Shown: in pieces, positions 1-7,152 of the stretch
Position numbering within the stretch: the first letter of the stretch is position 1
Layout: each line of letters begins with the position of its first letter
Source of the DNA: CAWEHT01 sp963808455
GTDB taxonomy: Bacteria > Chloroflexota > Anaerolineae > CG2-30-64-16
DNA: 8,508 bases
Direction of reading: 5' to 3'
Assembly (NCBI GenBank): GCA_963808455.1
Contig: CAWEHT010000145.1
Span: 1-8,508 of the forward strand
Position numbers and translations under genes: made by a program
Notes under the pieces: generated by a model
Databases searched by the model: none
Told to the model about the DNA's origin: nothing
Seen by the model: only the letters and a program-made list of their open reading frames with translations

Positions 1-189
1 TTACTCGGCCCCCTTGAGGCGCCCGGCGCTCATTATGGCCAGCCGCAGCCCCGGATCGACGGCCAAAGCCCCCTGCCTTTGCAGGCCCAGAAGGAGGTAT
101 GTCAGACCAATCCTGGCCTTTTCTGGGAAGTCGTCATAGATCGGCGGACTCGCTGTGACGCCGAGCCTCTGAGCGAATGATGCTGCCAC
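1..189 (-). CDS. Small ORF resembling the N-terminus of AbiJ-like proteins, probably truncated
   Basis: This 62-residue ORF starts at GTG (187-189). A strong AGGAGG Shine-Dalgarno lies six bases upstream, which makes this start convincing. The protein begins VAASFAQRLG and continues with DDFPEKARIGLTYLLLGL. A short 'FAxRLG' opening followed by an acidic 'DDFP..aRiGL..LL' helix resembles the N-terminal domain found on AbiJ-type abortive-infection and related conflict proteins. That resemblance is from memory and is weak. Such proteins are normally a few hundred residues long, so the stop at the window edge suggests either a broken gene whose remainder lies to the left, or a stand-alone small protein. 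It lies 55 bp downstream of the AlbA_2-domain gene on the same strand, with a GC hairpin between them. I am confident that it is translated and unsure of its function. Confidence 0.5.
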   Translation of the reverse strand: MAASFAQRLGVTASPPIYDDFPEKARIGLTYLLLGLQRQGALAVDPGLRLAIMSAGRLKGAE

Positions 190-190
190 T

Positions 191-200
191 CTTGACCTCC
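191..200 (-). promoter_or_regulatory. Ribosome binding site for the 62-residue ORF
   Basis: Read on the minus strand, this contains GAGGAGG followed by TCAAGA and then the GTG start codon. It is a near-perfect Shine-Dalgarno at ideal spacing, and it supports initiation at GTG 189. Confidence 0.6.
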
Positions 201-214
201 TCGTGTTCTTTCCT

Positions 215-240
215 GCCCGCCGCCGACGCCCACGGCGGGC
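215..240. terminator. GC hairpin between AlbA_2 gene and 62-residue ORF
   Basis: A perfect 8-bp inverted repeat, GCCCGCCG (215-222) and CGGCGGGC (233-240), encloses a 10-nt loop. It starts four bases after the stop codon of the AlbA_2 gene. No T-run follows on either strand, so it is not a classical intrinsic terminator. It could be a weak terminator, an mRNA-stabilising hairpin, or a structure separating translation of the two genes. Confidence 0.4.
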
Positions 241-243
241 CGA

Positions 244-1613
244 CTATCTTTCGTAGGTGAACTGCGCCAGGTCGTGGACAAAACCGTAGTTAGTATCTTT
301 CACGGCAGCCTTGGCGCGTGCGAGTTCCTCTCGCTCGGCCCGATGGAGGCCAGTCTCCCGCTGGACCGGATATGTAAAGCGCCCGCCCCTATCCTTGACG
401 CCAACGACAGCGTTTGTTTGGGCGATCGCAATAATAAGGCAAGGCTTCGCGGCCCCGTCTTCGCCAGGGAGCGCCAACAGATGGAAATGAACTACATTCT
501 GGTCGCCGGGGCGGAGGTATTCGGCGATCACTCGCCGGGTGTAATCCAGCCTTGCCTCGACCTCGCGCCGCGTGCCCCCTATGCCCACAACCTCGCGAGG
601 GTTGTCGGTGACCCCAGGACAAGGACACCTCCTTCCGCATTAGCAAACGCCGCAACATCCTCCACAAACTCCACCTCGGCCTCATCCTTCGCTGATCTGT
701 CTTTCACGTACCACATATTCAATCGACGCTTGAAACCCCAGGGCTGGGGTTCCACAATCCCAGACGTGACTGCTCTGTTGACAAATTCGCGCCAAAAGGA
801 GTCGCTTTTCATCAGGTCTCTTTGGTCAACGTACTTGTCGATGTCGATCACGACGTTCCGTAGTGAGTCTCGCAGGCGCTCGAAGTATGTGGCACAACCA
901 CCGAAAGCGTAATGGGCCGTGCGCGCTACGAGCCGCCATTGAGGAATCCTGACAGGTCCCCAAGATGAGGGATCCTCTGGATCGAGGCTGTCGGCGATCT
1001 CAGCACCGAGCTCCATCCGCGCCATGTTGACTGCGTACCCCCCAGCCACCCCACTGCAGTACAATCCCAAAGCGATCTCGGCCAGACGTCGGATCGTCCC
1101 CGGGCTTTCGGCGTCGATGGAGGCGAGAAGACCCGCCGCAGAGCGGTCTGCTAGGTTCGTGCCGCCCCAGACCCTGTAACTGTATACGATGCTGGGCGCC
1201 AAGTTGTCTTTTGCATCGAGCCACCGCACGTAGTCGAGCACCGCCGCTATGTCGGCGGCGTGCGCCTGCGCGAATACTTGCAGCGATCGAATGAGATCCT
1301 CATATGTAGAAGGGACAGTCGCTGATAGCAGGAAGGCCGCTTCCTTGAGTTCTTGGGCGTGCAGAAGTGCCTGTTCCGTTCTGGTCCGCAGCTCGGCCGG
1401 GTTGAGCTCTCTCTTGAACACCCACCAATAAATCGCGTCCCTGGCGGCTGCCAGGGCGGAGGCCCTGTCCGGCGACTGAGGGCTCTTCTCCCCGCGGAGC
1501 CATGCCTCCATGGCGGCGTCTGCCTTGGCCAGGTACCAATGTAGCCTGCCCAGATCAAGAACACTTGGAACAAACAGGAAGTCGGGCGTTCGGCTGACGG
1601 CAGCACTTTCCAT
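244..1613 (-). pseudogene. Protein with C-terminal AlbA_2 (Schlafen-like) domain, single-base frameshift
   Basis: The chosen start is ATG 1611-1613, where the sequence begins to look protein-like. The open frame extends to 1910 but has low-complexity, unconvincing sequence there. Restoring one base gives 456 residues. Residues 1 to about 285 are an alanine- and leucine-rich, probably helical domain that I do not recognise. From about residue 287 comes an AlbA_2/Schlafen-like domain: EPQPWGFKRRLNMW, then a helix leading to AAFANAEGGVLVLG, then VTDNPREVVGIGG, and a final KDTNYGFVHDLAQF segment. The AFANAEGG..LG turn is the family's nucleotide-binding or nucleic-acid-binding signature. The two halves lie in different frames. 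One missing G in a GGGG run (612-615, CCCC on the plus strand) joins LVLG directly to VTDN. AlbA_2 proteins act as nucleic-acid-associated regulators, nucleases or defence proteins. The substrate cannot be told from sequence. Confidence 0.75.
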
Positions 1614-2057
1614 TCGGCTCTTCGCACCTTCCTCGTGCACGTTCTGGGCACATGCGGCGACGAGCACGCGTGTGCATTGGCTTGCAGAGACGGGCTCGCC
1701 GCATCGCGGCTCGACCCGTTCAGACTGTGTTCGCCTGAGAGAACTTCGCTTAGGCCGGCACCCCTCAGGCTGGCTCTGCGCGGGGCCGGCCTGGAGCAGC
1801 CCACCGTCATCCGGCTCAGCGTCGCTCAGCGTAGTCCCGCGCAGGCCACTCCGCGTGGTCAAGCCTCCGTCTTGCACCTGCTTATCGAGTCCAACTCCCG
1901 GGTAAAACACGCGGGGGAGCCTCCGCGGTGAGCGTCAAAGGTTGGCAATGTCGTTAGAGCGTGCGATTCCGTGACGACCCCGGCCTGCCTAGAGGCGTCT
2001 GCTTCACGGATCCAGACGCATCCGCCCCCCGAGCGTACCCGCATAACACTCGGCCAA
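1614..2057. other. Geneless gap between two minus-strand genes
   Basis: No frame on either strand shows a recognisable protein. The open minus frame to 1910 and the plus-strand ORFs here have arginine-, proline- and serine-rich translations typical of GC-rich non-coding DNA. The length (about 490 bp with the inverted repeat that follows) is large for two genes of one transcription unit, so the AlbA_2 gene may have its own promoter here. I see no convincing -35/-10 pair. Confidence 0.4.
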
Positions 2058-2094
2058 CGCGGCTGTGGGGCCTTACCCTGCTGAGGCAGCCGCG
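2058..2094. terminator. Inverted repeat just downstream of the 394-residue gene
   Basis: CGCGGCTG (2058-2065) and CAGCCGCG (2087-2094) form a perfect 8-bp stem around a 21-nt loop. A further CCT/AGG pairing (2071-2073 with 2084-2086) is possible inside. It begins six bases after the stop codon of the minus-strand gene. No U-run follows, so factor-independent termination is uncertain. It may mark the end of that transcript. Confidence 0.4.
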
Positions 2095-2100
2095 CACTCC

Positions 2101-3285
2101 TCACCAAGTCCTTACCTGCCTCGCGCGCCGCTCTGCCTCCTCGTCCGAGAGGTCATCATCCGGCTCCGGGGCCGACTCGTAATTCATAAGCCACCCGATG
2201 GCGCGGTGATGAGCCTTAAATTGCGTGAGCCTCTCGGCGAGGGTGCGGGCGACCGGTTTAACCATTGTGTCCGTCACGACCCGCTGCCAGTCAGCCTCAA
2301 TTTGGTCGTCGGTGAGATCTGGAAATCCCCCATACCACTGCAGAAGCTCCTTCACGCAAGTCATCGAGGCCAGACTGCGCTTGAGTGCAGAGGCGTTCCG
2401 AGGCCCAATGTACCTCTCCACGATTGCGTAGTTGCAGCGGTCAAAGAATAGCCCCACAGGACCGCCGAAGGCCCATTTCCTGTGGCGTTCCACCGGAAAC
2501 AAAGACATCGGATACGCAAGGACATAGAGAAAGAGAACTTGGTGCAGACAGATGTTAGTAATGTACAATGCGTAGCAAAAGCTTTCGTACGCGGTGTTGC
2601 CAAGGCCTCGCCCCTTGGCGGCCACCGAGTCATCGAGCCGCGGCACATGCTCATATGCACACAGCGCTTTGTAGAATGATCGTATCGTCTCTTTCAGGTG
2701 AGACATCCGTCGTTCGGGCACTGACAGCCTGGCGGGCATGGTACGGAAAACATCATCAAGTGCTTTGCCGAAATGTGGCCTGTCTTTGTCCCCTTTGAGC
2801 CACTTGTGGTAGGTCTCAAGGCCCCCTCCTGCACAATTGAGAGACCAGTAGCTCTGCGACACAGCGAGCTCAAGAAAAGGCCTGAGAAGAGCTAGGGACG
2901 CCAGCACATTGCGGTCAAGCCAGGAGACAACGCTCTCTCGAAGGTACACAAGGCTCTCGTAGTAGCAGTAATTCTGCCTGCGCTCGCTTTCGAATACACC
3001 GGGGGTCGGATAATTGCCTACGTCGAAGCCGATAGGCAAGATGTCTTGAAACTGCAGGTAGGCGCGCAGGCCCCATCGGAGGTCGGTCAGCTCACTACCT
3101 AAGCCAGATTCATCGCTGGCGGATCTCATAAACTCCAGCGCAAAGGGCTTGACATCCTCGGGGTCGATGTTCAGCATCACCGTCAAGGGCATGTCGGGGG
3201 GCTCGCCGTCGAAGTACTCTCCCACCGCAGTGATCGGCCGATTGCCACCCTCATAGAACCACTTGTCCAGCCATTCGGTTTCCAC
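2101..3285 (-). CDS. Helical protein of unknown function, possibly HEPN/Abi-like
   Basis: I do not recognise a named family. The chosen start is GTG 3283-3285, with GGAAGG four bases upstream. The frame is open to ATG 3366, but the extra residues look non-coding and have no good ribosome binding site. The 394-residue product looks mostly helical. It contains LLRPFLELAVSQSYWSLN near residue 134, ETYHKWLKG near 157, and FYKALCAYEH at about 204-213. The pattern 'Y..L..y.H' after a long helix resembles HEPN-like and DUF5677-like proteins, but the match is weak and a strict R-x4-6-H motif is not clear. A hydrophobic stretch at about 238-263 (ICLHQVLFLYVLAYPM) could be a membrane segment or a buried helix. 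The C-terminal tail is acidic, then basic (EPDDDLSDEEAERRARQ). The gene is intact and lies upstream of the AlbA_2 gene on the same strand. Confidence 0.7.
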   Translation of the reverse strand: METEWLDKWFYEGGNRPITAVGEYFDGEPPDMPLTVMLNIDPEDVKPFALEFMRSASDESGLGSELTDLRWGLRAYLQFQDILPIGFDVGNYPTPGVFESERRQNYCYYESLVYLRESVVSWLDRNVLASLALLRPFLELAVSQSYWSLNCAGGGLETYHKWLKGDKDRPHFGKALDDVFRTMPARLSVPERRMSHLKETIRSFYKALCAYEHVPRLDDSVAAKGRGLGNTAYESFCYALYITNICLHQVLFLYVLAYPMSLFPVERHRKWAFGGPVGLFFDRCNYAIVERYIGPRNASALKRSLASMTCVKELLQWYGGFPDLTDDQIEADWQRVVTDTMVKPVARTLAERLTQFKAHHRAIGWLMNYESAPEPDDDLSDEEAERRARQVRTW

Positions 3286-3360
3286 CCCGCCTTCCTTTCC
3301 GCGCTGATGAATGTGGCAATGTGGTAGCCGTCGTTGCTCATGAGCATCTACCGGTCGGTT

Positions 3361-3413
3361 GACCACGACTCAAGTTGGTGGTCGTAGGGTCAAGCCAGCC
3401 CTTGCGACAAGGG
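3361..3413. other. Two small inverted repeats upstream of the 394-residue gene
   Basis: GACCAC (3361-3366) pairs with GTGGTC (3378-3383), and CCCTTG (3399-3404) pairs with CAAGGG (3408-3413) around CGA. They lie about 75-130 bp upstream of the GTG start of the minus-strand gene and could be operator or leader structures. I see no good -35/-10 sequence with them, so their role is unknown. Confidence 0.2.
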
Positions 3414-3579
3414 GCGGCACATGCGCACTGATTGGCCCCCCGCGCATTTGGACGCGGAACGGTCGTCCAGCGCTGCCAAGAGCCATACCGCTCGGCATTG
3501 ATCAGAGCGCTCCCGTCTGAAATTGGCGGTGGCGGCGCGAAAGCCCTCGCTTACGGACGGCCAAGCCGTCCAGCGCCCC

Positions 3580-3740
3580 AGCATGGCCTGTTGCCACGAC
3601 GTAGTCGGGCGGGTCCTCTTGAACGCACACCATGCCTCCCGCGATGCACAGAACGGTGTGGCAAGAGCCACGCTTCGCCTGCCAAACATTCTACCACAAA
3701 ATGTTGGCTCCTGCGAGACGCGCGGTGGTAACGTCACGGG
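3580..3740 (-). pseudogene. Probable relic of GDP-mannose 4,6-dehydratase
   Basis: On the minus strand around 3586-3630 one frame reads VCVQEDPPDYVVATG. This matches the well-conserved 'mLQQDePDDYVVATGE' segment of GDP-mannose 4,6-dehydratase, the first enzyme of GDP-fucose, GDP-rhamnose and GDP-perosamine synthesis. Just upstream in the same direction are NVWQAKRG and, one shift earlier, SQEPTFCG. These align in order with the family's 'GLQ..LYLGNLDAKRDWG', and the spacing to the next methionine is within one codon of the family's. Stop codons and at least two frame changes lie inside, and the rest of the enzyme (Rossmann glycine motif, YxxxK) is absent. I read it as a short, old gene fragment. 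The matched stretch is short, so coincidence is not excluded. Confidence 0.4.
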
Positions 3741-3831
3741 CTGGCGACGTGAGCGCCCGCCTGGGCCAGACGATACTGCGGCCCGCGGAGTTGGTCGCCA
3801 CCGGCAGCCGGCCGATTTCTCAGCCCGCCCG

Positions 3832-3853
3832 TTGCAGCCGGGCCCGGCTGCAA
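3832..3853. repeat. Perfect 22-bp palindrome
   Basis: The half-site TTGCAGCCGGG is followed immediately by its exact reverse complement. It lies in the non-coding stretch between the dehydratase relic and the plus-strand DUF6930 gene. As RNA it would make a very stable hairpin on either strand. No T-run follows. It could be a terminator-like stem, a protein-binding site or an old element end. Confidence 0.5.
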
Positions 3854-3914
3854 GAAAGGTGCGAACCGGCCCATCCTTCCTTCACCGGGCCCCGGCTTCC
3901 TGCATCGCAACCTA

Positions 3915-3944
3915 CTGTTCGCCCTGGACCGGATAGGTTAGAAT
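3915..3944 (+). promoter_or_regulatory. Candidate promoter for the DUF6930 gene
   Basis: A -10-like TAGAAT (3939-3944) lies 18 bases after CTGTTC (3915-3920), in a locally AT-richer patch about 70 bp before the start codon. The -35 match is poor, so this is a tentative assignment from position and the -10 hexamer. Confidence 0.3.
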
Positions 3945-4015
3945 GTTGGCGATGTATGCGAAAGGCGAGCGGGCAGCCCGAGCGACGGCGCCCGCGGTGA
4001 CGGCAGCGGAGGTGC

Positions 4016-5053
4016 ATGGTGCCTGAGACGGAACCCACTCTCGAGCAATGGCGGAGGCTCTACGAGGTGGCCGGGCGCGTGAAAGAGGCGGCGCCCTGGC
4101 AGTGGATGCTCGAATCCGACCTGTTCGCCCTTCAGGATCCCGGCACGGGCGAGCTGGGCTTCGTCTCGGTCATGGGCAACCTGGGGGAACACCTGGCGGT
4201 CGCCAACTATCCCGGCGCGCTCGGCTACCACGGCTTCTGGCTGATGGCCACGGGGAACGATAGGAACGTGGAAGAAGAGTTTTTCATGCTCCCCCAGCTT
4301 CAGGCCTCCTTCGAGGATCGCGATCAGCTTAACGAACGTGATCGCGACCTGATCGGGGCGCTCGGCCTCAAGTACCGCGGCAAACAGGCGTGGCCGCTCT
4401 TCCGCAGCTACCGCCCCGGCTATATGCCGTGGCACCTCGAGGCACACGAGGCAGACCTGCTCTATTGGACCCTGGAGCAGTTGCTCAAGGTCGCGCCGCG
4501 TTACCGGGGCCTGGCCCGGCCGGCCAGGGCGCGCATCCCGAAGGAGTACCCGCTGCGGGCGCCTGCCGTCGAGGGTGAGGCCGTCACGTGGCGCGACGGC
4601 GTGGCCCCTGCCCCGGACCCGCCCGAGCATGAAATCGTGATCGACCTCGCGCCTGGCCTGCTGGAGTCGGCGCGCCGGATGGCGCACGGGCTGCGCGAGA
4701 TAGAGGTGGACCTCAGCCCACAGCCGTTCGTGGTCGGCGAGCGCGGCCAGCGGCCGCAGGTGCCGTTTATGCTGATGGCAGTTAACGTGCAGAGCGGGAT
4801 GGTCCTCTGCACCGACCTGCTCACGGCCGAGCGCGGCATAGAGGCGATGTATGGAGAGGCCCCCGGCCACCTGCTGGCCGCGATTGCCCGGCTTGGCGCT
4901 CGCCCGGCCACCATCGCCATCCGCAACTGGCGGCTGGAGTCCGTGCTCGCGCCGATTGCGCCCGCCATCGGGGCAAAGTTGGCACGCAAGAAGCGGCTGC
5001 CCGCCCTGGATCGGGTGAACCGCGAGCTCGAGCGCTTCATGGGGCGCAGGTAG
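4016..5053 (+). CDS. Two-domain protein with DUF7309-like and DUF6930-like regions
   Basis: This is an intact 345-residue protein. GGAGG at 4008-4012 sits only three bases before ATG 4016 but six before GTG 4019, so translation may start at the second codon. Residues about 10-75 (LYEVAGRVKEAAPWQWM, ESDLFALQDPGTGELGFVSVMGNLGEHLAV) match the N-terminal domain I know as DUF7309. The conserved features are PW.WM, a D.F motif, and TGE.GF.S.MGNLGEH. The middle carries RSYRPGYMPWHL (about 130-141), also usual in these proteins. Residues about 205-343, including EIEVDLSPQPF and a long MAVNVQSGMVL strand, fit the DUF6930 domain. No catalytic motif, signal peptide or membrane span is visible, so it is probably cytoplasmic. 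The biochemical role of the family is not known to me. It is monocistronic here. Domain names are recalled without a search, but the family resemblance is strong. Confidence 0.85.
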   Translation: MVPETEPTLEQWRRLYEVAGRVKEAAPWQWMLESDLFALQDPGTGELGFVSVMGNLGEHLAVANYPGALGYHGFWLMATGNDRNVEEEFFMLPQLQASFEDRDQLNERDRDLIGALGLKYRGKQAWPLFRSYRPGYMPWHLEAHEADLLYWTLEQLLKVAPRYRGLARPARARIPKEYPLRAPAVEGEAVTWRDGVAPAPDPPEHEIVIDLAPGLLESARRMAHGLREIEVDLSPQPFVVGERGQRPQVPFMLMAVNVQSGMVLCTDLLTAERGIEAMYGEAPGHLLAAIARLGARPATIAIRNWRLESVLAPIAPAIGAKLARKKRLPALDRVNRELERFMGRR

Positions 5054-5202
5054 GGGCCGGCTGCCCCGCCGATCATTCGCAGATCTACACCGTGCCCTTC
5101 CCGGCTGCCTGCGCAGGAGTTTATCCAGGCCGGCGGGCGTCGAGACGACTTTACGCGTTACGGCCAGGCCTCATCCGGTGGGCCACGTGCAGTGCCCGAA
5201 TG

Positions 5203-5222
5203 GCGCCCGCCGTGGCGGGCGC
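5203..5222. other. 9-bp-stem GC hairpin abutting the repeat array
   Basis: GCGCCCGCC (5203-5211), then GT, then GGCGGGCGC (5214-5222), is a near-continuous palindrome that runs into the first unit of the repeat array. It is 150 bp downstream of the DUF6930 gene. It may act as its transcription end or belong to the repeat. No T-run follows. Confidence 0.4.
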
Positions 5223-5275
5223 ATCCGCGCATCCGTGGCGCATCCGTGGTCGGCCGGGCCCCGGCGCCCGCATCC
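5217..5275. repeat. Left part of a 49-50 bp tandem repeat array (unit 1 and start of unit 2)
   Basis: Unit 1 begins GGGCGCATCCGCGCATCCG and contains two further copies of GCATCCGTGG, then GTCGGCC and a GC-rich tail. Unit 2 begins at about 5266, and its GCATCC lies 49 bp after that of unit 1. Unit 2 is cut at 5275/5276 by the IS element. The first 39 bp of unit 1 are identical to those of unit 4 on the other side of the element. The GCATCCGTGG core looks like a GC-rich variant of the 'ATCCGTGTTCATCCGTGG' repeats I have seen in many environmental bacterial genomes, which are of unknown function. Confidence 0.75.
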
Positions 5276-5297
5276 GTGGCTGCCCTGAAAAAAGGGT
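5276..5297 (+). repeat. Left terminal inverted repeat of the IS element
   Basis: Begins GTGGCTGCCCTGAAAAAAGG and matches the right end at 21 of 22 positions. It abuts repeat unit 2 on the left. Confidence 0.85.
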
Positions 5298-5397
5298 GTC
5301 CGAAACTCGCGTTTCGGCACAATCGGTATGCTGGGGGTGCGGCTCTGCATGCAGCCTGTGCGGCACGGAGCCAGCCTCTCAGCAGGTGGTCTGAAGC

Positions 5398-6987
5398 ATG
5401 TTTCGAGCCAACCCGCGCCACATGCAGCCAGCCCTGATCAGCAGCATCAGCGAGCTGCCCGAGAAGTACCGCCAGCGCCTGGAACGCTCCTGGGCCGGCA
5501 CCTTCCGCCGCGAGTTCTTCCTGCGCCTCCACGAAGCACCCTTCGCCGCCTTGTATGCCACGGTGGACTCGCGGCCCAACACCCCCGTCAATATGCTGGT
5601 CGGCCTGGACACGCTCAAGGCCGGCTTTGGCTGGAGTGACGAAGAACTGTACGACCACTTCCTGTATGACCTCCAAGTACGCTACGCCGTGGGCTTGGAC
5701 AGCCTGGCCGAAGGCGATTTTGAGCTGCGCACGCTGTACAACTGGCGCCGCCGCCTGAGCGAGTACAACCAGGCCCACGGCACCAACCTCTTGACGGCGG
5801 CTTTTGAGGACATCACCGACCAGCAACTCACGGCCCTCAAAGTGCGCACCGGCATGCAGCGCATGGACTCGACCCAGCTGGCCTCCAACATTCTGGACAT
5901 GAGTCGTCTGCAGCTGTTGGTGGAGGCGCTGCAGCGGTTGCACCGGGTGCTCAGCCCGGCCGATCAGGCGCGCTACGCTGAAGTATTCGCCCCCTACTTG
6001 GCGAACAAGGCCAGCCAGTACGTCTACCACGTCAAAGGCACCGAGGCGAGGCAGGAGCACTTGCGCCGGGTGGGCCAGGCCCTCGCCGACGTGCTGGCAA
6101 CCCTGGCGGCGGGCTATGCCCAAGAGCCGATCTACCAGGTGCTACAGCGCTTGTTGGCCGAGAACTTCCGCCTCGAAGCGGGCAGCCCGGTGGCCAAGGC
6201 CAACTGCGAGATCTCGGCCGGCTGTCTGCAATCGCTGGACGACCAGGAGGCCACCTACCGCAGCAAGGCTGGCCAGCCCTTCAAGGGCTATGTGGCCAAC
6301 GTGACCAAGACCTGCGACCCGGCCAACACGGTGCAGTTGATCACCGATGTGCGCGTGGCCCCCAACACCACCGATGACGAGACGCTGTTGCTGGAGGCCG
6401 TGCCCCAGCTGCAAGCCCGCATGGAATTGGACACCCTGTATACCGACGGCGGCTTCACTGGCCCGCAGGCCGACCAGACGTTGCGCGAGCGGCACATCAC
6501 CCACATCCCCAGCGCCATCCGCGGCGAGCCGCCCGCCACAGACCGGCTGCACCTGGCGGATTTCGAGATCACCCAGGACGCCCAGGGCCAACCTGGCCGA
6601 CTGACTGGCCGCGGGGCCAATGGCACCGGTCACCCCCACGCGTACCCAGCGGGCTTCTGCGCCGAATTTAGCCCTGCCGCTTGCCAGGACTGCCCCCTGC
6701 GGGGCGCCGGGCGCTGCCCGGTCGAGCCGCGGCGGCGCCCGCCCAGTTTCCGTCTGGTCTTCAACCGGGCCCAGTTGGACCGGGCCTTGCGCCGGCAGCG
6801 CTGCACTGCCTTCCACCGGGCCGGCCACAATACTGCGGGCGGCGGTGGAGGCCACCGTGCGCAGCCTCAAGCATCCCTTCCCGGCGGGCAAGCTGCCAGT
6901 GCGGGGCCTGTTCCGCATGGCCTGTCTGGTGGTCGGAGCGGCGGCGATGACCAATGTCCGCCGCATCCAGCGCGGGTACGGGACTGA
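5398..6987 (+). pseudogene. IS1182-family transposase, frameshifted before the catalytic glutamate
   Basis: The start ATG 5398 has AGGTGG about ten bases upstream. The open frame is 529 residues. The IS1182 N-terminal signature is clear: LPEKYRQRLERSWAGTFRREF, ALYATVDSRPNTPVNMLVGL and SDEELYDHFLYDLQVRYAVGL. Two acids of the DDE triad are visible at D157 (MDSTQ) and D350 (YTDGGF). A Cys cluster (C421, C429, C432, C440) precedes the C-terminal block. At about 6832 an extra A after AAT shifts the frame. The conserved LRAAVEATVRSLKHPF and MTNVRRIQR (6833-6973) are then in another frame, including the likely catalytic Glu (codon 6848-6850), and the original frame reads glycine-rich nonsense to a stop at 6985-6987. 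Restored, this would be a normal-length DDE transposase. The enzyme would bind the element's ends and cut and paste it. Confidence 0.88.
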
Positions 6988-7152
6988 TCGGCGCCCCCGG
7001 AAGCGAGCCAGCCGCCTCGCGGACAGGGACACGGCGCCGCCCTGGGCCCTCGGTGGCGTGATCATCCGGCCTTCAGCGCGTGGGTCTCGCTCGTGCGCAC
7101 GTCCCGATCAGCGCCAAAGCTCACACTCCTGTCGTGCTATGGCAGCTAATCA
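6988..7152 (+). other. IS-internal sequence between transposase end and right inverted repeat
   Basis: The corrected transposase frame remains open through here but shows no family similarity after about 6973, so the true end of the coding region may have drifted. I see no other gene or regulatory signal. Confidence 0.4.

Noticed and set aside
1614..1910. Upstream extension of the AlbA_2 gene to position 1910 (99 more residues)
   Set aside because: The extra sequence is rich in Arg, Ser, Pro and Gly without helices or known motifs. It looks like non-coding GC-rich DNA, and the protein-like sequence begins at about ATG 1613.
2041..2103. Complete integron attC site
   Set aside because: Only one half (GTTATGC with a nearby L'-like box) is present, and the partner RYYYAAC core is missing near the stop codon.
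3390..3737. 115-residue minus-strand ORF
   Set aside because: Its translation (Cys-, Trp- and Arg-rich) resembles no protein. The family-like motifs of the dehydratase relic lie mostly in another frame over the same bases.
3938..4870. 310-residue minus-strand ORF opposite the DUF6930 gene
   Set aside because: It is a shadow of a GC-rich gene in the opposite direction. The plus-strand protein has clear family motifs and a ribosome binding site, and the minus ORF has none.
5300..5317. Intrinsic terminator inside the IS left end
   Set aside because: The 7-bp CCGAAAC/GTTTCGG hairpin has no following T-run. It is more likely an IS-end structure, so it is mentioned only within the IS entry.
5158..6123. 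321-residue minus-strand ORF opposite the transposase
   Set aside because: It crosses the IS end and the repeat array, and its translation is the complement of the conserved transposase codons.
6142..7065. 307-residue minus-strand ORF opposite the transposase C-terminus
   Set aside because: A long antisense frame in GC-rich DNA without family resemblance, opposite the transposase.
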